The translations under genes and the position numbers were made by a program. A stretch of 64,000 nt of DNA from Solirubrobacteraceae bacterium (GTDB lineage Bacteria; Actinomycetota; Thermoleophilia; Solirubrobacterales; Solirubrobacteraceae), in contig JAJCYD010000017.1 in assembly GCA_029263125.1 (NCBI GenBank), positions 62,001 through 126,000 on the forward strand, given 5' to 3'. This document shows positions 42,185 through 50,732 of the stretch, piece after piece (the first letter of the stretch is position 1; each line of letters starts with the position of its first letter). The notes below the pieces were generated by a model. The model was not told the DNA's origin. It searched no databases and saw only the letters and a list, made by a program, of their open reading frames with translations.

Positions 42185-43078
42185 TCACACACAGATCGCG
42201 CGGGCGCTCTGCACGTCGATGGCCATCTGGTCGATCAGGGCATCGACGGTCTCGAAGCGCTTCTCTCCCCGCAGGCGCTTGCAAAACGCCAGCTGCAGGG
42301 TGGCGCCGTACAGGTCGCCGTCGAAATCCAGCAGATAGGCCTCGATCAGCTCGCCGCGCCCGGTGACGAACGTGGGCCGCACGCCGATGCTGACCGCGGC
42401 CGGGATCGCGGTCTGCACCGGTCCGCCGTCCAGCGTTCGAGCCAGCGCCGCGTAGACGCCGTGCCCGGGGGTGACGTAGGCAGCGTCCGGGACGATGTTG
42501 GCGGTCGGGTAGCCGAGCTCGCGCCCGCGCCGGTCGCCATGGACCACCTCGCCGGACATGGTGAACGGGTCGCCCAGCAGGTGGCCCGCGTACTCAACGG
42601 CGCCGCCGAGCACGAGGCCGCGGATGTGACTGGAGGAGACGACTTCGCCGTCGACCTCCTGCAGCTGCACGACGCGCGTATCAAAGCGCGCGTCGGCGCG
42701 CAGCAGGTCGGCGTCCCCGAGCGCCTTGTGACCGAAACGGAAGTTCTCACCAACCGACACGTGCGTCGCCCCGAGCGCGCCGACGAGCACATCGTCGATG
42801 AACTGCTGGGCGCTGCGCGCCGCGAAGTCGCGGTCAAACGCGATCACGACGAGCTCTTGCACGCCCAGCGACGCCGCCAGGTCCGCCTTGCGCGGCAGGT
42901 CGGTCAGCATGCGCGGCGCTGCCTCGGGCTGCACGACCGCCGTCGGGTGCGGTTGGAAGGTCAGCATCGTGTCGGCGCCGGCGATGACCTCGCGATGGCC
43001 GAGGTGCACGCCGTCGAACGTGCCGACCGCGACCCTGCGCGGGCGTCGCTGCAGGTCCGCGAGGCTCGTGATCTTCAC
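42185..43078 (-). CDS. ribF: Bifunctional riboflavin kinase / FAD synthetase
   Basis: 297 residues. The N-terminal FAD synthetase (nucleotidyltransferase) domain has VGTFDGVHLGHREVI and, later, SSSHIRGLVLGG. The C-terminal riboflavin kinase domain has GDRRGRELGYPTANI (PTAN motif) and GVYAA...SIGVRPTF. It makes FMN and FAD, relevant to the FAD/FMN enzymes in this window. It starts inside the truB stop region (4-base overlap) and is the last gene of the rimP-to-ribF cluster. Confidence 0.95.
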   Translation of the reverse strand: MKITSLADLQRRPRRVAVGTFDGVHLGHREVIAGADTMLTFQPHPTAVVQPEAAPRMLTDLPRKADLAASLGVQELVVIAFDRDFAARSAQQFIDDVLVGALGATHVSVGENFRFGHKALGDADLLRADARFDTRVVQLQEVDGEVVSSSHIRGLVLGGAVEYAGHLLGDPFTMSGEVVHGDRRGRELGYPTANIVPDAAYVTPGHGVYAALARTLDGGPVQTAIPAAVSIGVRPTFVTGRGELIEAYLLDFDGDLYGATLQLAFCKRLRGEKRFETVDALIDQMAIDVQSARAICV

Positions 43079-43872
43079 GCGCGGAAGCCTACGACGGGCT
43101 TGTAGGCGCCGTTGCGTGGCTCGGCGACGGCGATCGGACCGTCGCCGTCGACGAGCAGCACGACGCCCTCGTCGTTCTCGGGCGCCGCGCCGACGGCAAC
43201 ACCGTGGGAGGCCTGGCGTGCCTGGTCATGGGGCAGCGTCACCGCGGGCATGAACCCCAGGGCGTCGGCGAGCGGCAGCAGTCGCGCGGGGTCGGCATCG
43301 CCGATCGCAAACGGCCCGATCGCGGTGCGCCGCAGCTGCTCGCAGTAGGCGTCGCCCAGATCGGCGATCAGCGTGCGCACGTACGTGCCGGCGGAGCACT
43401 CGATCGCGAAGGCCGCACGATCCTCCTCGCGCCACAGCTGCTCGAAGCGGTGGACGGTGACCGGCCGCTCGTCAAGCGTGACCTCCTCCCCTGCTCGTGC
43501 TCGTTCGTAGGAGCGCCGGCCGTCGACCTTGACGGCACTGAAGGCGGGAGGGCGCTGGAGCAACTCGCCCAGCGGCAGGTCCGGCGGGTCGGCGGGGAGA
43601 CGCCCGGTCTGGACGATCTCGCCCTCCGGGTCGCCGGTCGTCGATGTCGCGCCCAGGCGGGCGATCGTCTCGTAGGTCTTGGGCAGGGCCATGAGGTAGC
43701 GCTGGATGCGCGTCGCGCGACCCACGAGGACGAGCAGCAACCCGGTCGCGAACGGATCAAGCGTGCCCGCATGGCCGACGCGCCGGCCGCGATGATCGCG
43801 ACGAACGGCGGCGACGACGTCGTGGGAGGTCTTGCCTGCCGGCTTGTCGATGAGCAGGACGCCGTCGGTCAC
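43075..43872 (-). CDS. truB: tRNA pseudouridine-55 synthase
   Basis: 265 residues. The catalytic Asp39 sits in GHAGTLDPFATGLLL; KPAGKTSHDVV, PPAFSAVKVDGRRSYERAR and CSAGTYVRTLIADLG are further family blocks. It forms pseudouridine at position 55 of the T-loop in most tRNAs. It overlaps both neighbours by 4 bases. The short C-terminal domain (about 215-265) replaces a full PUA domain. Confidence 0.95.
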   Translation of the reverse strand: MTDGVLLIDKPAGKTSHDVVAAVRRDHRGRRVGHAGTLDPFATGLLLVLVGRATRIQRYLMALPKTYETIARLGATSTTGDPEGEIVQTGRLPADPPDLPLGELLQRPPAFSAVKVDGRRSYERARAGEEVTLDERPVTVHRFEQLWREEDRAAFAIECSAGTYVRTLIADLGDAYCEQLRRTAIGPFAIGDADPARLLPLADALGFMPAVTLPHDQARQASHGVAVGAAPENDEGVVLLVDGDGPIAVAEPRNGAYKPVVGFRA

Positions 43873-44873
43873 GAAGGCGCGTCCAGCTGCGCCGCGACCT
43901 GCTCACGCATGAACGCGACAAGCTCGTCGCGATCCATCTCTGTGGCAAAGCCCGCGGCCTGGCGATGGCCGCCTCCGCCCTGCACACGCGCGATCTCCGA
44001 CACGTCGACGCCGTCGTCGGTGGCACGCAACGAGACCTTCGAGCTGCCGTGACGGTCGTCGCCGGTGAGCTCGCGGGCCAGCGCCGCGACCTTCGTGCCC
44101 TGCACCGAGCGCAGGTGGTCGATGATGCCCTCGGTGAAGGACTCCTCGGCTCCGGTGGCGGCGAAGTCCTCGCGCGTCAGGCGCGCGAGCGTCAGCCGGC
44201 CGTCGTCGTAGCGCTGCACTGCGGCCAGTGCGCGCGTGAGCAGCGCGAGTTTGGGCTCGGGCACGCCTTCGTAGAGGCGACGGTAGATCTCGTGGACGTC
44301 GACGCCGGCCGCGATCAGGTCGGCCGCCATGATGTGCGACCGCGACCCGGTGTTCTCGTACATGAAGCGGCCCGTGTCGGTCACGAGACCGACGTACAGC
44401 GCCTCGGCGATCGTCGTGGTCAGCGCGACGCCGAGCCCCTGCATGAGGTCCCACACGATCTCCGCGGTGCTCGACGAGCCGGGATCGACGTAGTTGATCG
44501 TGCCAAAGCGCGTGTTGTCGTGGTGGTGATCGATGTTCACGATCGTCGCGCCGCTGACCTCGACGGGATTGCGATCGACGTTCCCGCAGTCCAGGAAGAC
44601 GAACGTGCGCTCAGCGACGTCGCCCGGCATGTCGGCGATCAGGTCCTCGCCGAACTGAAAGGACGCGTATTCGTAGGGAAGCGGGAACTCGTCGCGCGCC
44701 ATGTACATCAGGCTGTCCTTGCCCATGGCCAGCAGCACGGCCTGCATCGCGACGAGCGAGCCGAGCGCGTCACCGTCGGGGTTCTCGTGGGTGACGAGCA
44801 CGAAGCGCAGGCCGTCGCGCAAGGCGGCGATCGTCTCATCGCGGGCCGTGGCGCTGAGCTCCGCGCTGGTCAC
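43869..44873 (-). CDS. nrnA: DHH-family oligoribonuclease / pAp phosphatase (NrnA-like)
   Basis: 334 residues. The DHH domain has HENPDGDALGS, FLDCGN, and the motif III NIDHHHDN; DHHA1 at the C-terminus ends with GGGGHRQAAGF, the substrate-binding glycine motif. NrnA enzymes degrade 2-5 nt RNAs and 3'-phosphoadenosine 5'-phosphate; some actinobacterial members act on cyclic dinucleotide products. The position between rbfA and truB is a conserved actinobacterial arrangement. It overlaps rbfA and truB by 4 bases each. Confidence 0.92.
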   Translation of the reverse strand: MTSAELSATARDETIAALRDGLRFVLVTHENPDGDALGSLVAMQAVLLAMGKDSLMYMARDEFPLPYEYASFQFGEDLIADMPGDVAERTFVFLDCGNVDRNPVEVSGATIVNIDHHHDNTRFGTINYVDPGSSSTAEIVWDLMQGLGVALTTTIAEALYVGLVTDTGRFMYENTGSRSHIMAADLIAAGVDVHEIYRRLYEGVPEPKLALLTRALAAVQRYDDGRLTLARLTREDFAATGAEESFTEGIIDHLRSVQGTKVAALARELTGDDRHGSSKVSLRATDDGVDVSEIARVQGGGGHRQAAGFATEMDRDELVAFMREQVAAQLDAPS

Positions 44874-45217
44874 GCGCCATCCGCCTCGCGCTCGAGGATC
44901 TCTTCCAGGCGCATCGCGCGGTCGGTCGTGTCGTCGTAGAGGAACTCCAGCGTGGGTGTGCGCTTCAGGCGCAGGTCGCGCGCCAGGCGGCGCTGCAGCG
45001 CGCCGTGAGCGGACGTCAGTCCGGCCAGCGTTGCGGCACGCTGCGCCTCGTCCCCGAGGACGCTGACGTACACACGGGCTTGTCGTAGGTCTGGGCTGGT
45101 CTTGACGCTCGTCATCGTGACGAATCCGATCCTGGGGTCTTGCAGATCCTGTGCGACCGCGTCGGAGAGCACCTGTCTGACGGCCTCGTCGACGCGCCGC
45201 ATGCGGTCACTGGCCAT
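44870..45217 (-). CDS. rbfA: Ribosome-binding factor A
   Basis: 115 residues, KH-like fold. RMRRVDEAVRQVLSDAVAQ opens the protein and DPRIGFVTMTSVKTSPDLR with ARVYVSVLGDE are diagnostic. It assists 16S rRNA 5' end maturation and cold adaptation. ATG at 45217 lies one base after the DUF503 stop, with a GAGGAG in the preceding gene's end; the upstream frame adds ten unlikely residues. Confidence 0.94.
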   Translation of the reverse strand: MASDRMRRVDEAVRQVLSDAVAQDLQDPRIGFVTMTSVKTSPDLRQARVYVSVLGDEAQRAATLAGLTSAHGALQRRLARDLRLKRTPTLEFLYDDTTDRAMRLEEILEREADGA

Positions 45218-45218
45218 C

Positions 45219-45527
45219 CTAACTTGATAGCTCCTCGAAAGAAGCAAGGGTCCGCTCTATGTGACACGTATCGGGAAAGCGGTCGAGGAGGAACCGCTCG
45301 ACGCGGTCGGTGGCGCGCTCCAACACCGCGACCGATCCGCCCGTCAGCGCGGCCGCCAGGGTCGAACGCTGCCACAGATCCTGATGGTCGACCTCGGCGA
45401 CCGCGACGCCCATCCGCCCATGCAGCTGAGCCTTGACCGACGCCAGATCCTTGCGCTTGGCCTTCAAAGAACCGGCCTGCGGAAAATGCAGATGGACCAG
45501 CAGCAGCGCGACGTAGGCGTCGGCCAC
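45219..45527 (-). CDS. DUF503 (YlxP-like) protein
   Basis: 102 residues of the DUF503 family, a small ferredoxin-like protein regularly placed between infB and rbfA. HLHFPQAGSLKAKRKDLASVK and GVAVAEVDHQDLWQRS are typical. Proposed to act in ribosome assembly, as its context suggests, but without firm evidence. The GTG at 45527 lies 8 bases after the infB stop, and longer frames read back into infB. Confidence 0.85.
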   Translation of the reverse strand: MADAYVALLLVHLHFPQAGSLKAKRKDLASVKAQLHGRMGVAVAEVDHQDLWQRSTLAAALTGGSVAVLERATDRVERFLLDRFPDTCHIERTLASFEELSS

Positions 45528-45535
45528 GAGGTCAC

Positions 45536-47914
45536 CTAGGCGAGGGCGCGATCGACCTTGCGCGTCTCGTAGACCTCGAGCACGTCGCCTTCCTTGACGT
45601 CCTGAAAGTTGCGCAGCACGATGCCGCACTCGAAGCCGGCGGCGACCTCGCGGACGTCCTCGGAGATGCGCCGCAGCGAGGCGATCTCGCCGTCGTAGAC
45701 GATCGTGCCGTCACGAACCAGACGCGTCTTGGCGCCGCGCGTGATCTTGCCGTCGGTGACGTAGGAGCCGGCGATGATGCCGATCTTCGAGGCGCGGAAG
45801 ATCTGGCGGATCTCGACGGTGCCCAGCGAGTCCTCGACCTCCTCGGGCTCCAGCATGCCCTCCATCGCCGCGCGCAGCTCGTCGAGCACCTTGTAGATCA
45901 CCGAGTAGTTGCGGATGTCGACGCCCTCGCGCTCGGCCACCGAGCGCGCGTCGCCCACCGGCCGCACGTTGAAGCCGATGATGATCGCCTCGGAGGCGGC
46001 CGCGAGCATGACGTCGGACTCGTTGATGCCGCCGACACCGGTGCGGATGATGTTGACCGCGACCTCGTCCTGGGGCAGCTTGGCGATCTCGTCCTCCAGC
46101 GCCTCCGCCGAACCGGCGACATCGGCCTTGACGAGCAGGTTGAGCTCCTTGAGCTCGCCCGTCTGGATGTCCTTGAAGATGTCCTCCAGCGAGCGCTTGC
46201 GGCCCGAGCGGCGCGCGTGCTGCTCCTGCTTGAGGCGCTGCTCGCGCTCGTGGGCGAGCTGGCGCGCGCGACGGTCGTTCTCGACGGCGCGGACGAGCTC
46301 GCCGGCCTCGGGTACGCCGTCGAAGCCCAGCGCCTCGACCGGATCGCCGGGATGGGCTGCCTTGAGGCGCTTGCCCGTGAAGTCGTGCATCGCTCGCACG
46401 CGGCCCCAGTTGGCGCCTGCCACGAGCGCGTCGCCGACGCGCAGCGTGCCGCGCTGGATCAGGATCGTGACGACGGGGCCGCGACCCGGATCGAGCTTGG
46501 ACTCCACGACGATGCCCGACGCCGCCGCGCCCGCGTTTGCCTTGAGCTCCTCGACCTCGGCGACGACCTGCAGCGTGTCCAGCAGCTCGCCGAGGCCAAC
46601 CTTCGTCTTGGCCGACACGTCGACGAACTCCGTCTCGCCGCCCCACTCCACCGGTTGCAGCCCGCGCGTGGTCATCTCGGTGCGCACGCGCGTCGGGTCC
46701 GCGCCCTCCTTGTCGATCTTGTTGACGGCGACGACGATCGGGACCTCGGCGGCCTTGGCGTGGTCGATCGCCTCGGCCGTCTGCGGCTTGACGCCGTCAT
46801 CCGCGGCCACGACGATGACGGCGATGTCCGTCACGCGGGCGCCGCGGGCGCGCATCGCGGTGAAGGCCTCGTGGCCCGGGGTGTCCAGGAACGTCACGAG
46901 CTTGTCGTTGTGATGGACCTGGTAGGCGCCGATGTGCTGCGTGATCCCGCCGGCCTCGCCGGCGACGACCTCCGTCGAGCGGATCGCGTCCAGCAGCGAC
47001 GTCTTGCCGTGATCGACGTGACCCATGATCGTGATCACCGGTGGACGCTCGGTCAGATCCTCGTCGGCGTCCTCGTGGACCGGCTCGGTCTCGACGTCGT
47101 CGGCCGCGTGGACGATCTCGACCTCCTTGCCGAACTCCTCGGCGAGGACGTGCACGGCGTCGTCGGGCAGCGTCTGCGTGAGCGTTGCCATCTGGCCGAG
47201 CATCATCAGCTTCTTGATGATCTCGGGCACCGGAACGCCCATCGACTCGGCGATGTCCTTGACCGTCGAGCCGGAGTTGATGCGGACGAGATCGGTGTGC
47301 GTGGCCGCGGCTTCGTCGAGCGGCCGGATCGTGTCGTCGTAGGTGCCACGACGGCGACGTCCGCGTCGCTGGCGACGGGGAGGCTGGGACTGCTGGCCGG
47401 GCGTGCGACGCGACGCCTGCGAGTCGATGACCACACGGCGCCGGCCTCCGGGGCCGGGCGCGCCTGGTGCGCGTTCGCCCGACAGGGAGGAACGCGTCGG
47501 ACGCTGCTTTGCGGCGTCGCCCGAGGCCGCGGCCGGCTGGTCGGGCGTGCCGCCCGCCGGGGGCTTGGCGGATGCGTCCTTGGAAGCGCCGGGCCCACTC
47601 GCACCGCCCGCAGCCGGGGTGCGGTCGTCGCGCGGACGCGACGGGGCCGCCGGACGGTCAGAGATCGCGGGCGGCGGCGGCGGTCCGCGACGGATCGTCA
47701 CCGGCGGGGGCACCGGCTCCGCCGGCTTGACGGGTTCAGAGACCGTGCCGTTCGTGGGCAGTGGCCGGCCCTCGATCGCGGCGGACGCCTGGTCGACGTC
47801 GACCGCCGAGGCCGGTGCCTTCACGGAGATCCCGGCCGCGCGCAGCTTGTCGAGCACGTCCTTGGAGGACATGTTGTGCGTCTTGGCGAGTTCGTGAACG
47901 CGTACCTTGGCCAT
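45536..47914 (-). CDS. infB: Translation initiation factor IF-2
   Basis: 792 residues. N-terminal IF2N subdomains (MAKVRVHELAKTHNMSSKDV, and a second one, INSGSTVKDIAESMGVPVPE) flank a Pro/Ala-rich and Arg-rich linker. The GTPase domain has GHVDHGKTSLLD, DTPGHEAF and NKID. The C-terminal domains bind fMet-tRNA. It places initiator tRNA on the ribosome. ATG at 47914 overlaps the ylxR stop by one base (TGATG); 30 further upstream codons in the frame belong to ylxR antiparallel composition and are ignored. Confidence 0.97.
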   Translation of the reverse strand: MAKVRVHELAKTHNMSSKDVLDKLRAAGISVKAPASAVDVDQASAAIEGRPLPTNGTVSEPVKPAEPVPPPVTIRRGPPPPPAISDRPAAPSRPRDDRTPAAGGASGPGASKDASAKPPAGGTPDQPAAASGDAAKQRPTRSSLSGERAPGAPGPGGRRRVVIDSQASRRTPGQQSQPPRRQRRGRRRRGTYDDTIRPLDEAAATHTDLVRINSGSTVKDIAESMGVPVPEIIKKLMMLGQMATLTQTLPDDAVHVLAEEFGKEVEIVHAADDVETEPVHEDADEDLTERPPVITIMGHVDHGKTSLLDAIRSTEVVAGEAGGITQHIGAYQVHHNDKLVTFLDTPGHEAFTAMRARGARVTDIAVIVVAADDGVKPQTAEAIDHAKAAEVPIVVAVNKIDKEGADPTRVRTEMTTRGLQPVEWGGETEFVDVSAKTKVGLGELLDTLQVVAEVEELKANAGAAASGIVVESKLDPGRGPVVTILIQRGTLRVGDALVAGANWGRVRAMHDFTGKRLKAAHPGDPVEALGFDGVPEAGELVRAVENDRRARQLAHEREQRLKQEQHARRSGRKRSLEDIFKDIQTGELKELNLLVKADVAGSAEALEDEIAKLPQDEVAVNIIRTGVGGINESDVMLAAASEAIIIGFNVRPVGDARSVAEREGVDIRNYSVIYKVLDELRAAMEGMLEPEEVEDSLGTVEIRQIFRASKIGIIAGSYVTDGKITRGAKTRLVRDGTIVYDGEIASLRRISEDVREVAAGFECGIVLRNFQDVKEGDVLEVYETRKVDRALA

Positions 47915-48141
47915 CAGACGGAGTCTACGAGGTCGGCATCGATTCGCACCGCGCTGCGAAACGAGCGCTGAAAGCCGGAGCGAGCGACCGCCCGCCGGGC
48001 GCACGCGCCGTCACAGACGTACGCGCCGCGGCCCGGCCGGCGCTGTGCGGGGTCGGCTTCGACGCGTCCCTCGACGAGCACCACGCGTCTCAGGTGAGCC
48101 TTCTCGACGCGCGCGCCGCAGCCGACGCAGCGGCGCAGCAC
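47914..48141 (-). CDS. ylxR: YlxR/RnpM family RNA-binding protein
   Basis: 75 residues, DUF448. RRCVGCGAR starts the protein and GRGAYVCDGACARRAVARSGFQRSFR is the basic RNA-binding region of the family; B. subtilis RnpM binds RNase P RNA and lowers its activity. It always lies between nusA and infB. The start is GTG at 48141, 8 bases after the nusA stop. Cysteines in CVGC and CDGAC could bind a metal. Confidence 0.9.
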   Translation of the reverse strand: MLRRCVGCGARVEKAHLRRVVLVEGRVEADPAQRRPGRGAYVCDGACARRAVARSGFQRSFRSAVRIDADLVDSV

Positions 48142-48149
48142 GGCGGCTA

Positions 48150-49541
48150 TCAGGACGCCTCCGGCTCGCGGGCGGGCTCCAGCGCGTCCTCCGCGGGAAC
48201 CTCCACGGGCGAGGCGCTGGCCTCGGCGCCACCGTCTGAGGGCAGCTCGACGTCCTCGTCGGACGCCGACGCGAGCTCCTCGGCAGAGGGCGCGATCTCG
48301 TCGGTGGGCTGGTCGGCGAGCGCCTGGTGGGTGTCCAGGCCGCAGTAGCGCGAACCGGGCAGCGCGGCGTTCGGGCAGCGCCGGCCGGTCGACATGACCG
48401 CCGCGCAGCGGCCCTGGGTCTCCTCCTCCTCGTAGCCGGACTCCTGCTCCTCCGCGGCGAACTCGGTCTCGGACTTGATGTCGATGCGCCAGCCCGTCAG
48501 GCGCGCGGCCAGTCGCGCGTTCTGGCCCTCGCGCCCGATCGCCAGCGAGAGCTGGTCGTCTGGGACGATGACCGTCGCCTGCTTGCCGTCGTCGTCGACG
48601 AGCACCTCGCGCACACGCGCGGGTGACAGCGCCTTGGCAACGAAACGGGCAGGCTCGTCGTTGTAGGGGATGATGTCGATCTTCTCGCCGCGCAGCTCCG
48701 AGACGACCATCCGCACGCGCGAGCCGCGAGGGCCGACGCAGGCGCCGACCGGATCGACGCCGTCGGCGTGCGAGACGACCGCGATCTTCGAGCGGTAGCC
48801 CGGCTCGCGGGCGACGTTCGCGATTTCGACAAGCCCGTCGGCGATCTCGGGGACCTCCAGCTCGAAGAGCTTCTTGATCAGCTCGGGGTCGCGGCGGCTG
48901 ACGATGATCGACGGGCCCTTCGTCGACGCGGAGACCTCCTTGATGACGGCCTTCACGCGCTGGGAGTGGTCGTAGCGCTCGCCCTCGACCTGCTCGGACT
49001 TCGGCAGCAGCGCCTCGACGCGCTCGCGCAGCTGCACGAGCGTGTAGCGGCTGTCGGACTGCTGGACGATGCCGGTGATCAGCTCGCCGACGCGGTCACG
49101 GTACTCCTCGAACATCATGTCGCGCTCGGCCTCGCGGATGCGCTGCAGGATGACCTGCTTGGCCGTCTGCGCCGCGATCCGGCCGAAGTCGCCGGGGGTG
49201 ACGTCCTGCTCGGAGATCTGGTCCTTGTACTCCTCGAATTTCGCCGGATCGATCTCGGGGTCCGAGGGCTCGATCATGTCGCCGGTCTCGGGGTCATAGA
49301 CGGTGCCCTCGTCGATCGTCTCGACGATCAGGTGCGCCTCCAGGCGTTCGGGGATGATCAGCTCGATGACGCGGAAGTCCGCGGTCTCGGGATCGAGCTC
49401 GACGCGCGCATACTTGGCGCTGTCGGGCTGCTTCTTGTAGGCCGACAGCAGCGCGTCCTCCAGCGCCAGCCGAAGCTTCTCCGGGGCGATGCCCTTCTCG
49501 CGTCCAAGGACCGTCATCGCATCAAGGATCTCGCGGGACAT
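48150..49541 (-). CDS. nusA: Transcription termination/antitermination factor NusA with Cys/His tail
   Basis: 463 residues: NTD (about 1-125), S1 domain (about 130-200, with the family block [19 protein letters not shown]), KH1 and KH2 ([37 protein letters not shown]). It controls pausing, termination and antitermination. After KH2 (about 345) comes an unusual tail with C-x9-C-x10-C-x4-H (Cys379, Cys389, Cys400, His405) in a [15 protein letters not shown] context, followed by an acidic Glu/Asp-rich end of about 55 residues. The Cys/His unit looks like a small zinc motif and is absent from E. coli or Bacillus NusA. Confidence 0.95.
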   Translation of the reverse strand: MSREILDAMTVLGREKGIAPEKLRLALEDALLSAYKKQPDSAKYARVELDPETADFRVIELIIPERLEAHLIVETIDEGTVYDPETGDMIEPSDPEIDPAKFEEYKDQISEQDVTPGDFGRIAAQTAKQVILQRIREAERDMMFEEYRDRVGELITGIVQQSDSRYTLVQLRERVEALLPKSEQVEGERYDHSQRVKAVIKEVSASTKGPSIIVSRRDPELIKKLFELEVPEIADGLVEIANVAREPGYRSKIAVVSHADGVDPVGACVGPRGSRVRMVVSELRGEKIDIIPYNDEPARFVAKALSPARVREVLVDDDGKQATVIVPDDQLSLAIGREGQNARLAARLTGWRIDIKSETEFAAEEQESGYEEEETQGRCAAVMSTGRRCPNAALPGSRYCGLDTHQALADQPTDEIAPSAEELASASDEDVELPSDGGAEASASPVEVPAEDALEPAREPEAS

Positions 49542-49575
49542 CAGTGGCTCCTCCTGTCAATCCGTGTGCGCATGC

Positions 49576-49992
49576 TCACTCTTCGATCAGGTGGGAACGC
49601 TGGATCTCGGCGTACGGGATCGCGACGACGCCGCTGTCGACGGCGATCGTCACCTCCTCCTCGGAGGCGCCGACGAGCTCGCCGGTGAAGGACCGGTGCC
49701 CGTCACGGGCCTCGCGCATGCGAACGCGGGCGCGGCGGCCCAGAAAGCGCCGGAAGTGCTGCGGCTTTGAGAGCGGGCGCTCGGTCCCCGGGGAGGAGAC
49801 CTCCAGCGCGTAGCGTTCGCGCAGGTCCACCAGGGTGTGGGTCACGCGCTCGCACAGCTCAAGCGTGACGCCGTCTGGATGGTCGATGAAGAGCCGGACA
49901 GTCTGGCCGCCGAGCACTTCAGCGAGAAGCACCTCGACGTCGGGCTCGCTGGCGGCGAGCCGGGCCTCGATATCGGATTGCATGGTGCTCAC
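49576..49992 (-). CDS. rimP: Ribosome maturation factor RimP
   Basis: 138 residues. Two-domain family: LFIDHPDGVTLELCERVTH and ALEVSSPGTERPLSKPQHF (the VSSPG motif) are diagnostic. It helps assemble the 30S subunit. The GTG at 49992 is favoured because GGAG lies 7 bases upstream; an ATG three codons later would sit 16 bases away from it. It is the first gene of the rimP-nusA-ylxR-infB-DUF503-rbfA-nrnA-truB-ribF series and has an attenuator-like terminator just upstream. Confidence 0.93.
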   Translation of the reverse strand: MSTMQSDIEARLAASEPDVEVLLAEVLGGQTVRLFIDHPDGVTLELCERVTHTLVDLRERYALEVSSPGTERPLSKPQHFRRFLGRRARVRMREARDGHRSFTGELVGASEEEVTIAVDSGVVAIPYAEIQRSHLIEE

Positions 49993-50015
49993 TGGAAATC
50001 TCCGCATTAGACAAC

Positions 50016-50041
50016 AAAAAAAGTGGGCGAGCGCCCACTTT
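50016..50041 (-). terminator. Intrinsic terminator / attenuator in front of rimP
   Basis: On the minus strand AAGTGGGC, GCTC and GCCCACTT form an 8-bp stem and 4-base loop followed by TTTTTG (50020-50015), a textbook intrinsic terminator and rare at this GC. It lies 24 bases before the rimP start. It could end upstream transcription, or attenuate the operon if the transcript starts further upstream. Confidence 0.8.
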
Positions 50042-50075
50042 CGGTCCTGCCACCGGTGCAATCCCGGTGCGAAAG
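50038..50075 (-). promoter_or_regulatory. Candidate antiterminator stem in the rimP leader
   Basis: On the minus strand CTTTCG (50075-50070) pairs with CGAAAG (50043-50038), and inside it CACCGG (50069-50064) pairs with CCGGTG (50056-50051), leaving a 7-base bulge. The 3' arm shares three bases with the terminator 5' arm, so the two folds partly compete. No known riboswitch family is recognised. Confidence 0.4.
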
Positions 50076-50172
50076 CTGTCGGTCGAGGATAGCACCGCCT
50101 GCCGCAAGCCCCGTCGCTTGTCCGCGACCCCGGCACGCGCTCGTGGACGGGCGGCGAGCGCCGGCGGGGGCC

Positions 50173-50330
50173 TCAGCGGCGTGCGGTGACGATGCGCCGC
50201 GCGAGGCTCTCGCGGCCGTCGGCTTCGCGCGCGCCGATCTCCACGCGCGTGCGGATCCTGCGCCGCTTCTTCAGCCGTCGGCCGGCCCTGCGGTCGGCTG
50301 CAGGGCGACCTCGACGGCGTCGTATGTCAT
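50173..50330 (-). pseudogene. Frameshifted or recoded small gene after the TPR protein
   Basis: An ATG overlapping the TPR stop (ATGA) opens a 19-codon frame (MTYDAVEVALQPTAGPADG) that stops at 50271. From there the -1 frame continues with equally strong GC3 as RLKKRRRIRTRVEI to a stop at 50173. Joined, they would give a basic protein of about 52 residues. This is either a decayed gene, a sequencing error, or programmed -1 recoding at GGC-TGA. No family recognised. Confidence 0.35.
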
Positions 50331-50695
50331 GCGGCGCGCGCCCGCGCGCGATCGCGGTACAGCCGGTAGTCGGCGCGCTCGGGGCGCAGGCAGCACGCCA
50401 GCGCAAGTGGCTTTCGCGCCTCGTCGTGGCGGCCGAGCTGCTGCAGGCAGCGTCCCAGGCAGAACAGCGCGTAGTCATTCGTGGGCGCGCGCTCCACGAC
50501 GGCCTCGAACTCCGCGACCGCCTCGCGGTAGCGATGGGAGTCGAACAGCGCGCGGCCAAGCGCCTCGCGGATCGAGGTCTTGTCGGGCTCGGCGTCGCGC
50601 ACACGCGCCAGTGGCACGGCGGCCGCGTGGAAGTCGTGCTGCTCGAGCAGGCGCATGCCGTTGCGAAAGAGCTCGTAGAGATCGTCGGCGGCCAT
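50327..50695 (-). CDS. TPR-repeat protein
   Basis: 122 residues made mostly of three tetratricopeptide-like repeats: AAVPLARVRDAEPDKTSIRE, YREAVAEFEAVVERAPTNDY and GRHDEARKPLALACCLRPER. These form a protein-binding superhelix; the partner is unknown. It is a conserved small protein in this position in actinobacteria, but no activity is known. ATG at 50695 starts the repeat domain. It lies 37 bases after the coaBC stop. Confidence 0.75.
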   Translation of the reverse strand: MAADDLYELFRNGMRLLEQHDFHAAAVPLARVRDAEPDKTSIREALGRALFDSHRYREAVAEFEAVVERAPTNDYALFCLGRCLQQLGRHDEARKPLALACCLRPERADYRLYRDRARARAA

Positions 50696-50732
50696 GCCTG
50701 CGAGCTTACGGATCAGCCCTCTGGCAACCCCG

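Noticed and set aside
50041-50100. Cobalamin-riboswitch-like GCCAC and CCGGTGC pieces before rimP
   Set aside because: Required B12-box and core elements are missing; the hairpins fit an attenuator better.
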